Of a stretch of 46,886 bases of DNA, positions 15,664 through 24,377 are shown piece after piece. Made by a program: the position numbers and the translations under genes. This stretch comes from Butyrivibrio sp. (lineage in GTDB: Bacteria; Bacillota; Clostridia; Lachnospirales; Lachnospiraceae): the NCBI GenBank assembly GCA_015056495.1, contig SVGC01000026.1, positions 1-46,886 of the forward strand. The letters are read 5' to 3'. The notes beneath the pieces were generated by a model. It was not told the DNA's origin. It worked only from the letters and a program-made list of their open reading frames with translations, and did not search any database. The first letter of the stretch is position 1, and each line of letters opens with the position of its first letter.

Positions 15664-17235
15664 ATGGAACTGTATTCGCTTTTATTTATCCTGTTTATAG
15701 GGATGATAATGCTTTTTTATTATACATTTTTAAAAAGATTCCAATGGATATTGCTGCTGGCAGCATCTTTATCCTTTTATTTTGTTGCCGGTTCAGGCAA
15801 TCTTTTTTTCATATTAATTACTGCACTTACTGTATGGGGCGGTGGATATCTAATAAGCAATATCTCTGCCAATTTCACTGCATATAAAAAGTCTCACAAG
15901 GAACTTACCAAGGACGAGAAAAAGGCTCTTAAGGATAAGGCTCTTTTGAAAAAACGTCTTGTACTGGTGTCAGTTCTTCTTATTAATTTTGGTATCCTTG
16001 CTTATATAAAATATTGGAACTTTATCTTTAAGACTTCTGCAGGTCTGCTTCTTCCGCTGGGTATTTCATTTTATACCTTCCAGTCCATAAGCTACCTGAT
16101 AGATATGTACAATGACAAATACGCTTCCGAAAAGAACTTTTTCAGATTTTTACTGTTTGTATCATATTTTCCACAGCTGATCCAGGGACCTATCAACCGC
16201 TACGACAAGCTGGGTGTGCAATTTGGCTCAGTTCATGAGTTTGATCCGGAGCGTACCAAGAGAGCACTTCTACTTATTTTATTTGGTCTTATGAAAAAAT
16301 ATGCCATTGCAAATATGCTCTCTGACAGCATTTCACTTGTTTTCGACGGCAACCTGATTGGTATGTCAGGTGCATTGTTCGTTGTAGCTATACTTATGTA
16401 TTCCATCCAGCAGTATGCTGATTTTTCAGGTGGTATCGATATAGTGATGGGCGTTTCTGAACTGTTTGGCATCTCTATGATGAGGAACTTCAGACAGCCT
16501 TATTTTGCAACATCTCTGGGAGACTTCTGGCGCAGATGGCACATATCTCTTGGCGCGTGGATGAGGGATTATATCTTCTATCCTTTTGCTCTGCTCAAGC
16601 CTATGCAGAATTTTGGCAAATGGTGCGGCAAGCACTTTGGAACTCACTGCAAGCGCGTTCTACCGGCAGGTATTGCCAATATCCTTGTATTCTTTATCGT
16701 AGGTGTATGGCACGGTGCTGAGATGCATTATGTAGCCTGGGGTCTGTACAACGGCATCATCATTGCTATCAGTGATCTGGCAGAGCCTGCATTTAAAAAA
16801 TTAAATGCTCTCCTTCATATAAATAGTGACAGCAAGGGAATGCACGTATTTCGTGTAATCCGTACTTTTTTCATTGTAAATATAGGCTGGTATTTTGACA
16901 GGATATATAAGGTCAGCGATAGTTTTTACTGCTTAAACAGAACTTTTTTCCACTTCAATCATTATGACCTGAAGTACAATCTGAATACTGTCATATTCAA
17001 TGAAAGCCTGACTACGCCTCTTTATACCATGTGCTGTTACATAATTGCAGCTCTGGCTACCGTGGTTGTGATCATAAGCAGTGTTCTGAAGGAAAACGGC
17101 GTTGATGTGTATGCCTTTATTCAAAAGAAAAATATTGTTATTCGTTGGGGTATCCTATTGATCATGATTTTCTTATTCTTAGGATCATTTATGTTTACTA
17201 CAAGTGCAGGAGGTTTTATGTATGCGAACTTCTAA
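15664..17235 (+). CDS. MBOAT-family membrane O-acyltransferase (AlgI/DltB-like)
   Basis: A polytopic membrane protein of 523 residues from the ATG at 15664; the frame is open from 15574 but the hydrophobic protein begins MELYSLLFILFIG. About ten or more membrane segments are visible. Family signatures are GISFYTFQSISYLIDMYNDK, the loop FWRRWHISLGAWMRDYIFYP, and the catalytic histidine region GVWHGAEMHYVAWGLYNG. AlgI and DltB pass acyl or D-alanyl groups across the membrane onto exported polymers. The downstream DltD/AlgX-like and adenylating genes suggest aminoacylation or acylation of a surface polymer. GGAGG lies 23 bases before the ATG, beyond a small hairpin, so initiation may be structured. 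The last codons overlap the next gene. Confidence 0.88.
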   Translation: MELYSLLFILFIGMIMLFYYTFLKRFQWILLLAASLSFYFVAGSGNLFFILITALTVWGGGYLISNISANFTAYKKSHKELTKDEKKALKDKALLKKRLVLVSVLLINFGILAYIKYWNFIFKTSAGLLLPLGISFYTFQSISYLIDMYNDKYASEKNFFRFLLFVSYFPQLIQGPINRYDKLGVQFGSVHEFDPERTKRALLLILFGLMKKYAIANMLSDSISLVFDGNLIGMSGALFVVAILMYSIQQYADFSGGIDIVMGVSELFGISMMRNFRQPYFATSLGDFWRRWHISLGAWMRDYIFYPFALLKPMQNFGKWCGKHFGTHCKRVLPAGIANILVFFIVGVWHGAEMHYVAWGLYNGIIIAISDLAEPAFKKLNALLHINSDSKGMHVFRVIRTFFIVNIGWYFDRIYKVSDSFYCLNRTFFHFNHYDLKYNLNTVIFNESLTTPLYTMCCYIIAALATVVVIISSVLKENGVDVYAFIQKKNIVIRWGILLIMIFLFLGSFMFTTSAGGFMYANF

Positions 17236-18271
17236 ACTCCTGTTTAAGATAATTTCATTTTTGATCGTTATCATTTTGATCAACAATTTACTGGTATTTT
17301 TGCTAAAGCCATATCTTGGTTCAAGTGCAGAGATGTGGACCCTTTACAAACAGAAAGAGGATCTGACCCTTATATATACCGGTTCTTCACAGTGCATAGC
17401 CGGTATAAGGCCTGACTATGTTGACAGTGCTTCAGGATATGTGTCCTACAACATGGGTACCAACATGCAGTCTGTTCATAACTCTAAACGCGCCATTGAA
17501 AAAGCTATAAAAGAGCATGATATCAAGGTGGTGTTTGCTGTTATTGATTTCCAGACTCTGTCCATGGACAGGTACTCCAATTACAGAGCTGAAGCCAGTT
17601 TCCAGAGTGCTGAAAACAGTATAGAGGATCCACTTACAAGGATCACTAACACTATTGGATTTGTTACTGACCCTGAGATCATTGGTACTCCCGGCTCTGT
17701 AAACTTCTTTTTTCCATGGGTATATGACAGAAACACTGATATAGCTACTAATGTAAAAGAGAAGCTCTCAGGCCAGGTGCTGGATGCCTCTAAACATAGA
17801 GACCAGTATGGATTTGAGTCTTCTGATGAAGTAATGGATTCAAACCTGGTATCAATCTCCCTGGAGGAAGCTAGAGAATGGAGCAATAATACTACGGCCT
17901 TTCAGGATCTGTACATTACTGACAGCGTAAGAAAATCACTTAAGGAAATGGCAGAGGTGTGTAGGGAAAATAATGTACGACTTGTGGCAGCTTCCATTCC
18001 GTATGCCAACCATTTCTCTGTTTACAGATTGGATGATTATCAGGCTGTTACCAATGAGCTGACTGAGATATTCTCAGGTGACAATTGTGCCTACTATGAT
18101 TTCAATCTGATCAAGCCAGAGTATTTTGAGATCAAATCAAGCTATTACAGGGATGTAGGTCACCTCAATACTGAGGGCGCTACTGCTTTCTCCACATTCC
18201 TTGGAGAATTTCTTGTAACCAGCGAGACTACTGATGTAAGCGATTATTTTTATGATATTAACGAATATTGA
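17222..18271 (+). CDS. DltD/AlgX-like SGNH-fold exported protein
   Basis: A protein of 349 residues starting at the ATG at 17222, eight bases after GGAGG and overlapping the MBOAT stop by 14 bases, so translation is probably coupled. There is one N-terminal membrane anchor (KLLFKIISFLIVIILINNLL). The extracytoplasmic part has a GSSQCIAG block near residue 60 (possible nucleophile Ser) and a C-terminal YRDVGHLNTEGA block that supplies the Asp-His pair of SGNH hydrolases. DltD and AlgX/AlgJ use this fold in the final acyl transfer. Whether the group moved here is D-alanine or acetate is not visible. The adenylating enzyme downstream favours an amino acid. Confidence 0.75.
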   Translation: MRTSKLLFKIISFLIVIILINNLLVFLLKPYLGSSAEMWTLYKQKEDLTLIYTGSSQCIAGIRPDYVDSASGYVSYNMGTNMQSVHNSKRAIEKAIKEHDIKVVFAVIDFQTLSMDRYSNYRAEASFQSAENSIEDPLTRITNTIGFVTDPEIIGTPGSVNFFFPWVYDRNTDIATNVKEKLSGQVLDASKHRDQYGFESSDEVMDSNLVSISLEEAREWSNNTTAFQDLYITDSVRKSLKEMAEVCRENNVRLVAASIPYANHFSVYRLDDYQAVTNELTEIFSGDNCAYYDFNLIKPEYFEIKSSYYRDVGHLNTEGATAFSTFLGEFLVTSETTDVSDYFYDINEY

Positions 18272-18357
18272 TCATTGACTGAAAGCAATTAGATTAGTGG
18301 CTTTTCTGCGAATTATATTCAGAAAGTGAATCACTATTCCTATTTTAGGAGATTGAC

Positions 18358-19875
18358 ATGTATTGTAAATCAATTTTAGATGTGTTAGAAAATACAGCTT
18401 CTAAATATCCTGACAAACTCGCATTTGGTGATGTTAGCTCAGATATGACTTTTAAAGAAACAATTGAACGTTCCAAACTGGTAGGCTCATATCTTACTTC
18501 TTACGTCAAGAATGGCTCTCCTGTTGCTTTTTATATGGAAAAAAGCTGTCAGGGCGTGTGCGGTATGTTTGGCGCTGTCTATGCAGGCGGGTTCTACAGT
18601 TTTATTGATGTCCGCCAGCCTGCTGCAAGAGCTGAGTCAGTTGTTTCAGTTCTTGAGCCTGCAGTGATCATCACTGATAACACTTTTGCCCAGCAGGCAC
18701 ATTCATTAAATGTTGATGTGCCGATCCTGAATATTGAAGAGATACTTGCTACAGCTTCTATTGATGAAGCAGCCCTTGCCCGGGCTCGCGCCGCAGCAAG
18801 AGATATAGATCCGCTATACGTCAACTTTACAAGTGGCAGTACTGGTGTGCCAAAGGGCGTAACAGTGTGCCATCGTAGCGTTATCGAATTTATCAGCTAT
18901 TTCACAGATATCTTTAAGATCACTTGTGATGATATCCTTGGAAATCAGGCTCCATTTGATTTTGATGTATCTGTCAAAGATATTTACAGCGGTATCATGA
19001 CCGGCGCCAAGGTTCAGATCATTCCAAGAGAGTATTTCAGCTCTCCTATGAACCTGATGGATTATATTGCAGATAAAAAGACTACCGTCCTTGTGTGGGC
19101 TGTAAGTGCCATGTGTTTTGTATCCATAATGAACGGTCTTGAATACAGGACTCCAGACACTCTGCGCCTTATCATGTTCAGCGGCGAGGTAATGCCTGTA
19201 AAACAGCTAAAAAAATGGCAGGCAAGTATTCCTGATGCTACTTATGTCAATCTCTACGGACCTACTGAGATCACCTGCAACTGCACCTATCATGTACTTG
19301 ATAGAGCTTATGAAGATTCTGAAGTCATTCCTGCCGGAAAGCCATTCCCAAATGAAGAAGTATTCCTGCTGGATGAAGAAGACAAGCTCATCGGAACTGA
19401 TACTGTTGGTGTAACCGGTGAGATATGCGTATCAGGTACTTCTGTAGTTCTTGGATACTATAACGATCCGGAGCGCACAGCTGCTGCTTTTGTGCAGAAT
19501 CCTCTCCACAACAGATACATTGACATCATCTACAGAACAGGTGACCTTGGAAAATATGATAGTGATGGAAATCTGATATATGTATCACGAAAAGATTTTC
19601 AGATAAAGCATCTGGGACACCGCATCGAACTTGGCGAGATTGAAACTGCCGCAATGGCTCAGGATGGCGTATCAAGAGCCTGCTGCATTTATGATTTCAA
19701 CAAGAAGAGAATCATCATGTTCTACACAGGGGATGCTGATAAAAAGCAGCTCACAGGCGCCCTCAAGGAAGTGCTCCCACCTTTCATGATTCCAAATTCT
19801 TTCAAGCCTATTGAGGATATGCCCCTAAATAAAAACGGAAAGATAGACCGCAAGGCCTTGGAAAAACTAATGTAA
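18358..19875 (+). CDS. DltA-like amino-acid adenylating enzyme
   Basis: A 505-residue member of the acyl-adenylating superfamily, the right length for D-alanine-carrier ligase DltA. Core motifs in order are NFTSGSTGVPKGV (A3), NQAPFDFDVSVKD, NLYGPTEITCNCTYH (A5), GEICVSGTSVVLGYYNDPERTA, YRTGDLGKYDSDGNL (A7), GHRIELGEIE (A8) and NKNGKIDRKAL with the C-terminal catalytic lysine (A10). The enzyme should activate an amino acid and load a carrier protein, yet no carrier gene lies beside it. It has an AGGAG site and is the last gene of the acylation set, followed at once by a terminator. Confidence 0.85.
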   Translation: MYCKSILDVLENTASKYPDKLAFGDVSSDMTFKETIERSKLVGSYLTSYVKNGSPVAFYMEKSCQGVCGMFGAVYAGGFYSFIDVRQPAARAESVVSVLEPAVIITDNTFAQQAHSLNVDVPILNIEEILATASIDEAALARARAAARDIDPLYVNFTSGSTGVPKGVTVCHRSVIEFISYFTDIFKITCDDILGNQAPFDFDVSVKDIYSGIMTGAKVQIIPREYFSSPMNLMDYIADKKTTVLVWAVSAMCFVSIMNGLEYRTPDTLRLIMFSGEVMPVKQLKKWQASIPDATYVNLYGPTEITCNCTYHVLDRAYEDSEVIPAGKPFPNEEVFLLDEEDKLIGTDTVGVTGEICVSGTSVVLGYYNDPERTAAAFVQNPLHNRYIDIIYRTGDLGKYDSDGNLIYVSRKDFQIKHLGHRIELGEIETAAMAQDGVSRACCIYDFNKKRIIMFYTGDADKKQLTGALKEVLPPFMIPNSFKPIEDMPLNKNGKIDRKALEKLM

Positions 19876-19880
19876 ATAAG

Positions 19881-19915
19881 AAAAGTCAGAGGATTGTTGG
19901 TCCTCTGACTTTTTT
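19881..19915 (+). terminator. Terminator of the acylation gene set
   Basis: AAAAGTCAGAGGA (19881-19893) pairs perfectly with TCCTCTGACTTTT around a seven-base loop and ends in a T run. It begins six bases after the adenylating gene's stop codon and could work on both strands. Confidence 0.9.
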
Positions 19916-19930
19916 AATGAGTCAACGGGG

Positions 19931-20041
19931 AGTCAATGGGGACGTATCAGTTTGACTCATTGTGTGCAATGAGTCACTGGGGACGTATCAATCCGACTCA
20001 TTGTGTGCAATGAGTCAATCTGATACGTCCCCGGTGACTCA
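19931..20041. repeat. Palindromic intergenic element, copy 1 (72-bp palindrome plus an extra half)
   Basis: An imperfect 72-bp palindrome occupies 19970-20041, with arms reading TGAGTCAC(T/C)GGGGACGTATCA inward. A third, direct half-copy (AGTCAATGGGGACGTATCA) starts at 19931, 41 bases before its counterpart. The element sits between convergent genes, and its last three bases are the stop codon of tex. The same element recurs at 26248-26319. Confidence 0.9.
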
Positions 20042-22396
20042 CCTATTCTTGGAAAGCTTCATTGTAAGCGCAATCCTCTTCTTAGGAATGTCTACTTCAA
20101 GTACCTGTACATCAACGATATCACCTACGTTCAGGGCATCCAGTGGATGTTTGATAAATTTGTCTGTGATCTGAGATATATGTACAAGGCCATCCTGGTG
20201 AACACCTATATCTACAAATGCGCCAAAATCTACAAGGTTACGAACAGTTCCCTTTAAGATCATGCCAGGCTTTAAGTCTTTCATATCAAGTACATCGCTT
20301 CTAAGGATAGGTGCAGGCATGTTTTCACGTGGGTCACGAGATGGTTTCTCAAGCTCTGATATGATATCTGTAAGAGTGATCTCACCAATTCCCAATTCCT
20401 CGGCAAGTTTCTTTTTATCCTTGATCCTCTGTGAAAGGCTTCCTGTTCCGCTTCCTGTCTGCTTGTTATCCTGTGGTTTTGAAGCTGGTATATCATCTTC
20501 AACTGCTGTAAAACCAGATCCTGCAAAGGCTGCTGCAAGTGCTGCGCCCATAGCAGTGTTGGTATTCTTGATAACAACAGGCTTTGGCTTATTCTTTTTA
20601 GGTGCTGGCTTTGACTTGGTTGCAGTCTTGGCTGACTGAGCTGCCTTCTTCTGAGCCTCTCTTACATCTTCCATGGTGATGCCCATCTTGTCCATAAGCT
20701 TTTCAGTAGCTTCATAGGATTCTGGATGCACGCTAGTTGCATCAAGTGGGTTAGAGCCATCCATGATACGCAGGAAACCTGCACACTGCTCATAAGCCTT
20801 AGGTCCGAGCTTTGGTACATTGAGAAGCTGGCTTCTTTCTGTGAATTTACCGTTAGCCTCTCTGTATTCTACGATATTTTTAGCTATTACCTTACTGATA
20901 CCTGAAATGTATGTAAGAAGTGGTGCTGATGCTGTGTTAAGGTCAACGCCCACCTTGTTTACGCAATCTTCTACTACGCCGCCCAGAGTATCGCCAAGCT
21001 TTTTCTGGTTCATATCATGCTGATACTGACCAACACCAATTGACTGTGGATCGATCTTTACAAGCTCTGCAAGCGGATCCTGAAGTCTTCTGGCGATTGA
21101 TGCAGCACTTCTCTGTCCTACATCAAACTGTGGAAACTCTTCTGTAGCAAGCTTACTTGCTGAATATACTGAAGCTCCGGCCTCATTTACGATCACGTAC
21201 TGAACAGGCTTGTCCAGCTCATGTATAAGTTCAACGATAACCTGCTCTGACTCTCTTGATGCAGTACCGTTACCTACTGAGATCAGGTCGATGTCATACT
21301 TCTTGATGAGCTTTTTGAGCTCAGCTTTGGCTTCATCTACCTTGAACTGAGGTGCTGTAGGATAGATGACCTTGGTATCAAGGACTTTTCCTGTAGGATC
21401 AACTACTGCAAGCTTACATCCTGTACGGAAAGCAGGATCCCATCCAAGTACAGTCTTTCCTGCAATAGGAGGAGCCATAAGGAGCTGGTGAAGGTTTTTG
21501 CCAAATACTGCAATAGCACTGTCTTCTGCCTTTTCAGTCAGCTCATTTCTGATATCACGCTCAATTGCTGGTGCAATAAGTCTTTCATAGGCATCCTTGG
21601 TTACATTCTCAAGTACAGGAGTTGTAACAGGGTTGTCTGATGTAATAGTCTTTTTATTAAGATACTGTAGTATCTTATCAACAGGTGCACTGATCTTGAC
21701 GTTGAGGAATTTCTCAGCCTCACCTCTGTTGATGGCAAGTACTCTGTGACCAAGTACTTTTTTAACAGGCTCTTCGTATGCATAGTACATTTCGTATACG
21801 CTTTCAGCCTTTTCATCTTTGGCGCTACTTACCAGTACGCCTTCATCAAAAGTAACTTCACGGATATATGTACGATGATCAGCATTATCTGAAATCTCTT
21901 CAGCAAGAATATCCATTGCTCCCTGAATAGCTTCAGGCACGTTCTTGACGCCTTTTTCCTCATCTACAAAAGGTGTAGCCTCTTCAACAAGTGTCTTAGT
22001 TGTCTCCTGAGCTCTGATGATATCTGCAAGTCCCTCGAGACCTTTTTCTCTGGCTACGATTGCTCTTGTCTTACGCTTTGGTCTGTAAGGCAGGTAGAGA
22101 TCATCCACTGCAACGATCGTCTCTGCAGCTTCAATCTTGGCTTTCAACTCGTCAGTCAGCTTGCCCTGTTCTTCAATGCTGGCAAGAACTGTAGCTTTTT
22201 TCTCCTCCAATCCACGGAGATACTTAAGTCTCTCGTCAAGATTACGAAGAACCTCATCGTTTAATGATCCAGTAACCTCTTTACGATATCTGGAAATAAA
22301 CGGAATTGTGTTACCTTCGTCAATAAGTTTGACAGCTGCTTCCACCTGCCACTTTTCAACTTTGAGTTCTTCTTTCAGTTTCAGAATAATGTCCAT
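20039..22396 (-). CDS. tex: Tex-type transcription accessory / S1 RNA-binding protein
   Basis: A 785-residue protein with the Tex order: N-terminal helical domain (VAAVKLIDEGNTIPFISRYRKE type motif), a YqgF-like RNase H fold (about 315-430; GWDPAFRTGCKLAVVDPTGKV), helix-hairpin-helix region (about 480-570; LNTASAPLLTYISGI) and a C-terminal S1 domain (about 710-785; GMILKGTVRNLVDFGAFVDIG). Between the HhH region and the S1 domain is an unusual low-complexity linker of about 90 residues rich in Lys, Ala and Pro. Tex binds nucleic acids and supports transcription and stress tolerance. The stop codon lies within the palindromic repeat. Confidence 0.95.
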   Translation of the reverse strand: MDIILKLKEELKVEKWQVEAAVKLIDEGNTIPFISRYRKEVTGSLNDEVLRNLDERLKYLRGLEEKKATVLASIEEQGKLTDELKAKIEAAETIVAVDDLYLPYRPKRKTRAIVAREKGLEGLADIIRAQETTKTLVEEATPFVDEEKGVKNVPEAIQGAMDILAEEISDNADHRTYIREVTFDEGVLVSSAKDEKAESVYEMYYAYEEPVKKVLGHRVLAINRGEAEKFLNVKISAPVDKILQYLNKKTITSDNPVTTPVLENVTKDAYERLIAPAIERDIRNELTEKAEDSAIAVFGKNLHQLLMAPPIAGKTVLGWDPAFRTGCKLAVVDPTGKVLDTKVIYPTAPQFKVDEAKAELKKLIKKYDIDLISVGNGTASRESEQVIVELIHELDKPVQYVIVNEAGASVYSASKLATEEFPQFDVGQRSAASIARRLQDPLAELVKIDPQSIGVGQYQHDMNQKKLGDTLGGVVEDCVNKVGVDLNTASAPLLTYISGISKVIAKNIVEYREANGKFTERSQLLNVPKLGPKAYEQCAGFLRIMDGSNPLDATSVHPESYEATEKLMDKMGITMEDVREAQKKAAQSAKTATKSKPAPKKNKPKPVVIKNTNTAMGAALAAAFAGSGFTAVEDDIPASKPQDNKQTGSGTGSLSQRIKDKKKLAEELGIGEITLTDIISELEKPSRDPRENMPAPILRSDVLDMKDLKPGMILKGTVRNLVDFGAFVDIGVHQDGLVHISQITDKFIKHPLDALNVGDIVDVQVLEVDIPKKRIALTMKLSKNR

Positions 22397-22495
22397 AAAA
22401 ACTCCCTCTAACTGTTTGTTTAATGTAAGTGTGCATTAAAAACACCATGTTTATTATTATAGCATTAAAAAAGACTAAAAAACACCTAAACCTCG

Positions 22496-22539
22496 TTGAA
22501 CTAACCTTATTCTAGTGGTAGTATTTAAGTTGATATAAT
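22496..22539 (+). promoter_or_regulatory. Promoter region for the Asn-rich membrane protein gene
   Basis: TTGAAC (22496-22501) and TAGTAT (22519-22524) are 17 bases apart. An alternative extended -10, TGATATAAT, ends at 22539. On the opposite strand a TATAAT near 22458-22463 probably serves tex. Confidence 0.5.
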
Positions 22540-22571
22540 CTACACTTAATTACCATAGACAGAAAGGTCCA

Positions 22572-23021
22572 ATGGGGATGGATTCAAATAATAACTACAA
22601 CAATAATCCTTGGAATAATAATCAGGATAACGATAACTATTTTTACAACAACTACAATTACAACAGAATGCATGACCCGGCTGAAAAGCACGTGATCATG
22701 GCTTCTCACGCACAGATGGCAGGGCTGTTGTCCCTTCCACTGGCAATAACCGGTGTATTTGGATTTATTGCATCAGGAATTGGCATACTCTTCGCACTAT
22801 TATCAAAGGGTACTCAGGAAAAACTGTTACCGCAGGCGCGAAAGGGTATCATGTACGGAACTATCGGTTTAGTATGTAACATAGCACTTATGGGATACAT
22901 GATGTATCCGGTTATCACTCATCCAACTGAGTACATGACGATCGTCAACGAGTACTACGATGGTGATATGACCACAGTAGAGTTCATGGAGGAACTATCA
23001 GAGCTGTTAAACAGCAAATGA
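22572..23021 (+). CDS. Small membrane protein with Asn-rich N-terminus (DUF4190-like)
   Basis: A protein of 149 residues. Residues 1-33 are almost entirely Asn, Asp and Tyr and probably disordered. Two membrane segments follow (about 50-78, LLSLPLAITGVFGFIASGIG; about 95-117, GIMYGTIGLVCNIALMGYMM), and then a charged C-terminal tail. The pair of hydrophobic segments with a basic loop (LSKGTQEKLLPQARKG) is like DUF4190-type small membrane proteins of Firmicutes. AAAGG precedes the ATG. No function is assigned. It overlaps an in-frame extension of the next ORF, but that gene's true start lies 36 bases further on. Confidence 0.75.
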   Translation: MGMDSNNNYNNNPWNNNQDNDNYFYNNYNYNRMHDPAEKHVIMASHAQMAGLLSLPLAITGVFGFIASGIGILFALLSKGTQEKLLPQARKGIMYGTIGLVCNIALMGYMMYPVITHPTEYMTIVNEYYDGDMTTVEFMEELSELLNSK

Positions 23022-23056
23022 TCATTGTTTCCACAAATGTGGGAAAGGAGGCCTCT

Positions 23057-23587
23057 ATGAGTCTGATCGGCGGAATATCCTATGGAATGCAGGGAACACC
23101 ATATGCAAGCGGCTATGGTTTTGATGCAATGTCAAAGACAGGTGCCGGCGCTGACGCTGAAAAAGCAAAGGGTGCCACACTTAATCCCGGCGAATCTGTA
23201 GAAAAAGCTCCCGGACGCAAGTCCTCTCCTGCTGAATGTGAGACCTGCAAGAACCGTAAATATCAGGATGGTTCTGACGAGATGGTCTCTTTCAAATCAG
23301 CCTCTCACATCTCTCCTGAAGCCGCACCTGCCAAGGTACGCGCCCATGAACAGGAACATGTAGTAAATGCTTATGAAAAAGCCAAGCAGAATAACGGCGA
23401 AGTCGTATCCTGCGGCGTAGCTATACACACATCTGTATGTCCGGAATGCGGACGTACCTATGTTTCTGGTGGTACAACAACCACACAGATCAAATATGCA
23501 AACGAGGAGAATCCTTATCAGAAAGATCTGAAATCCGCAGAAGCCGCTAATAAGTGGCTCGGCGCCAATATCAATCTTGCTGTATAA
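23057..23587 (+). CDS. SprA-related putative metallopeptidase
   Basis: A protein of 176 residues from the ATG at 23057, which has an AAAGGAGG site; the frame is open from 23018. The zinc-binding HExxH motif appears as HEQEH at residues 97-101, within SPEAAPAKVRAHEQEHV, the hallmark of the SprA-related family. Two Cys pairs (CETC at 61-64 and CPECG near 139) may bind a structural metal. There is no signal peptide. Related proteins occur in many Firmicutes and proteobacteria without a settled role. It is cotranscribed with small membrane proteins on either side. Confidence 0.75.
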   Translation: MSLIGGISYGMQGTPYASGYGFDAMSKTGAGADAEKAKGATLNPGESVEKAPGRKSSPAECETCKNRKYQDGSDEMVSFKSASHISPEAAPAKVRAHEQEHVVNAYEKAKQNNGEVVSCGVAIHTSVCPECGRTYVSGGTTTTQIKYANEENPYQKDLKSAEAANKWLGANINLAV

Positions 23588-23598
23588 GACTATTAAAC

Positions 23599-24342
23599 AT
23601 GAACACTTTTAAGACATCTGCAGAATTAAAAGCAATAGCAAAAGAAAATTTGTTGGGACAATACACTACTACAATTGGAGCAACACTCCTGATACTGGCT
23701 ATCACAATGCTGCTCAATTCAATAGTCACATTTGTAGTCAATCCTACAAACCTGATCACTCTTATAATTTATGAGATCGCTATCTTCATAATCGAGTTGC
23801 TGATGGGTGTATTTGCATCCGGAAAGGCTTATCTATACCTGAACATCGTATATTCACAGCCTTCAACAATTGGAGACATATTCTACAGTTTTTCCACACA
23901 TCCGGACAAAGCCGTTGGCATACAGTTTGTATTTTCACTTTTTTCACTGATAGTCAACTTACCAATCACTATATATCTCAATTTCTATGCAGGACTTGGA
24001 TATAGCGAGATCGGTAATCTTCTTGTCATCATCAGCTGTGTAGGTGTCATTGCCTATATTTATGCTGTTCTTACATGGTCTCAGGCGTTTTATATCCTTC
24101 AGGATTTTCCTGACAGATCTGTAAAAGATATCCTGGCCACAAGCGCAAGGCTCATGAAGGGAAACAGGTTCAGACTTTTCTATATCTCTGTGAGCTTTAT
24201 CCCACTTATGCTCTTATGCATGATAACTATGTTCATACCATTTTTATGGTTAAATTCCTACATTGAAGCAACTATGGCTGCCTTTTATCAGGACCTCATA
24301 GCTGTTACATCTGCCAACATGGCTCAGGAAAACAACACTTGA
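23599..24342 (+). CDS. DUF975-family integral membrane protein
   Basis: A protein of 247 residues starting MNTFKTSAELKAIAKENLLGQY, the usual opening of DUF975 proteins. About six membrane segments are visible (for example TTIGATLLILAITMLLNSIV, LIIYEIAIFIIELLMGVFAS, and two near the C-terminus). The conserved late region reads VLTWSQAFYILQDFP, then ATSARLMKGNRFRLFYI. The family is widespread in Lachnospiraceae and of unknown function. It begins 11 bases after the SprA-like stop without a clear ribosome site, so coupling is likely. Confidence 0.8.
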   Translation: MNTFKTSAELKAIAKENLLGQYTTTIGATLLILAITMLLNSIVTFVVNPTNLITLIIYEIAIFIIELLMGVFASGKAYLYLNIVYSQPSTIGDIFYSFSTHPDKAVGIQFVFSLFSLIVNLPITIYLNFYAGLGYSEIGNLLVIISCVGVIAYIYAVLTWSQAFYILQDFPDRSVKDILATSARLMKGNRFRLFYISVSFIPLMLLCMITMFIPFLWLNSYIEATMAAFYQDLIAVTSANMAQENNT

Positions 24343-24377
24343 TCATTAATTTTTTTAGATAAAAGAGGGCTTATATT

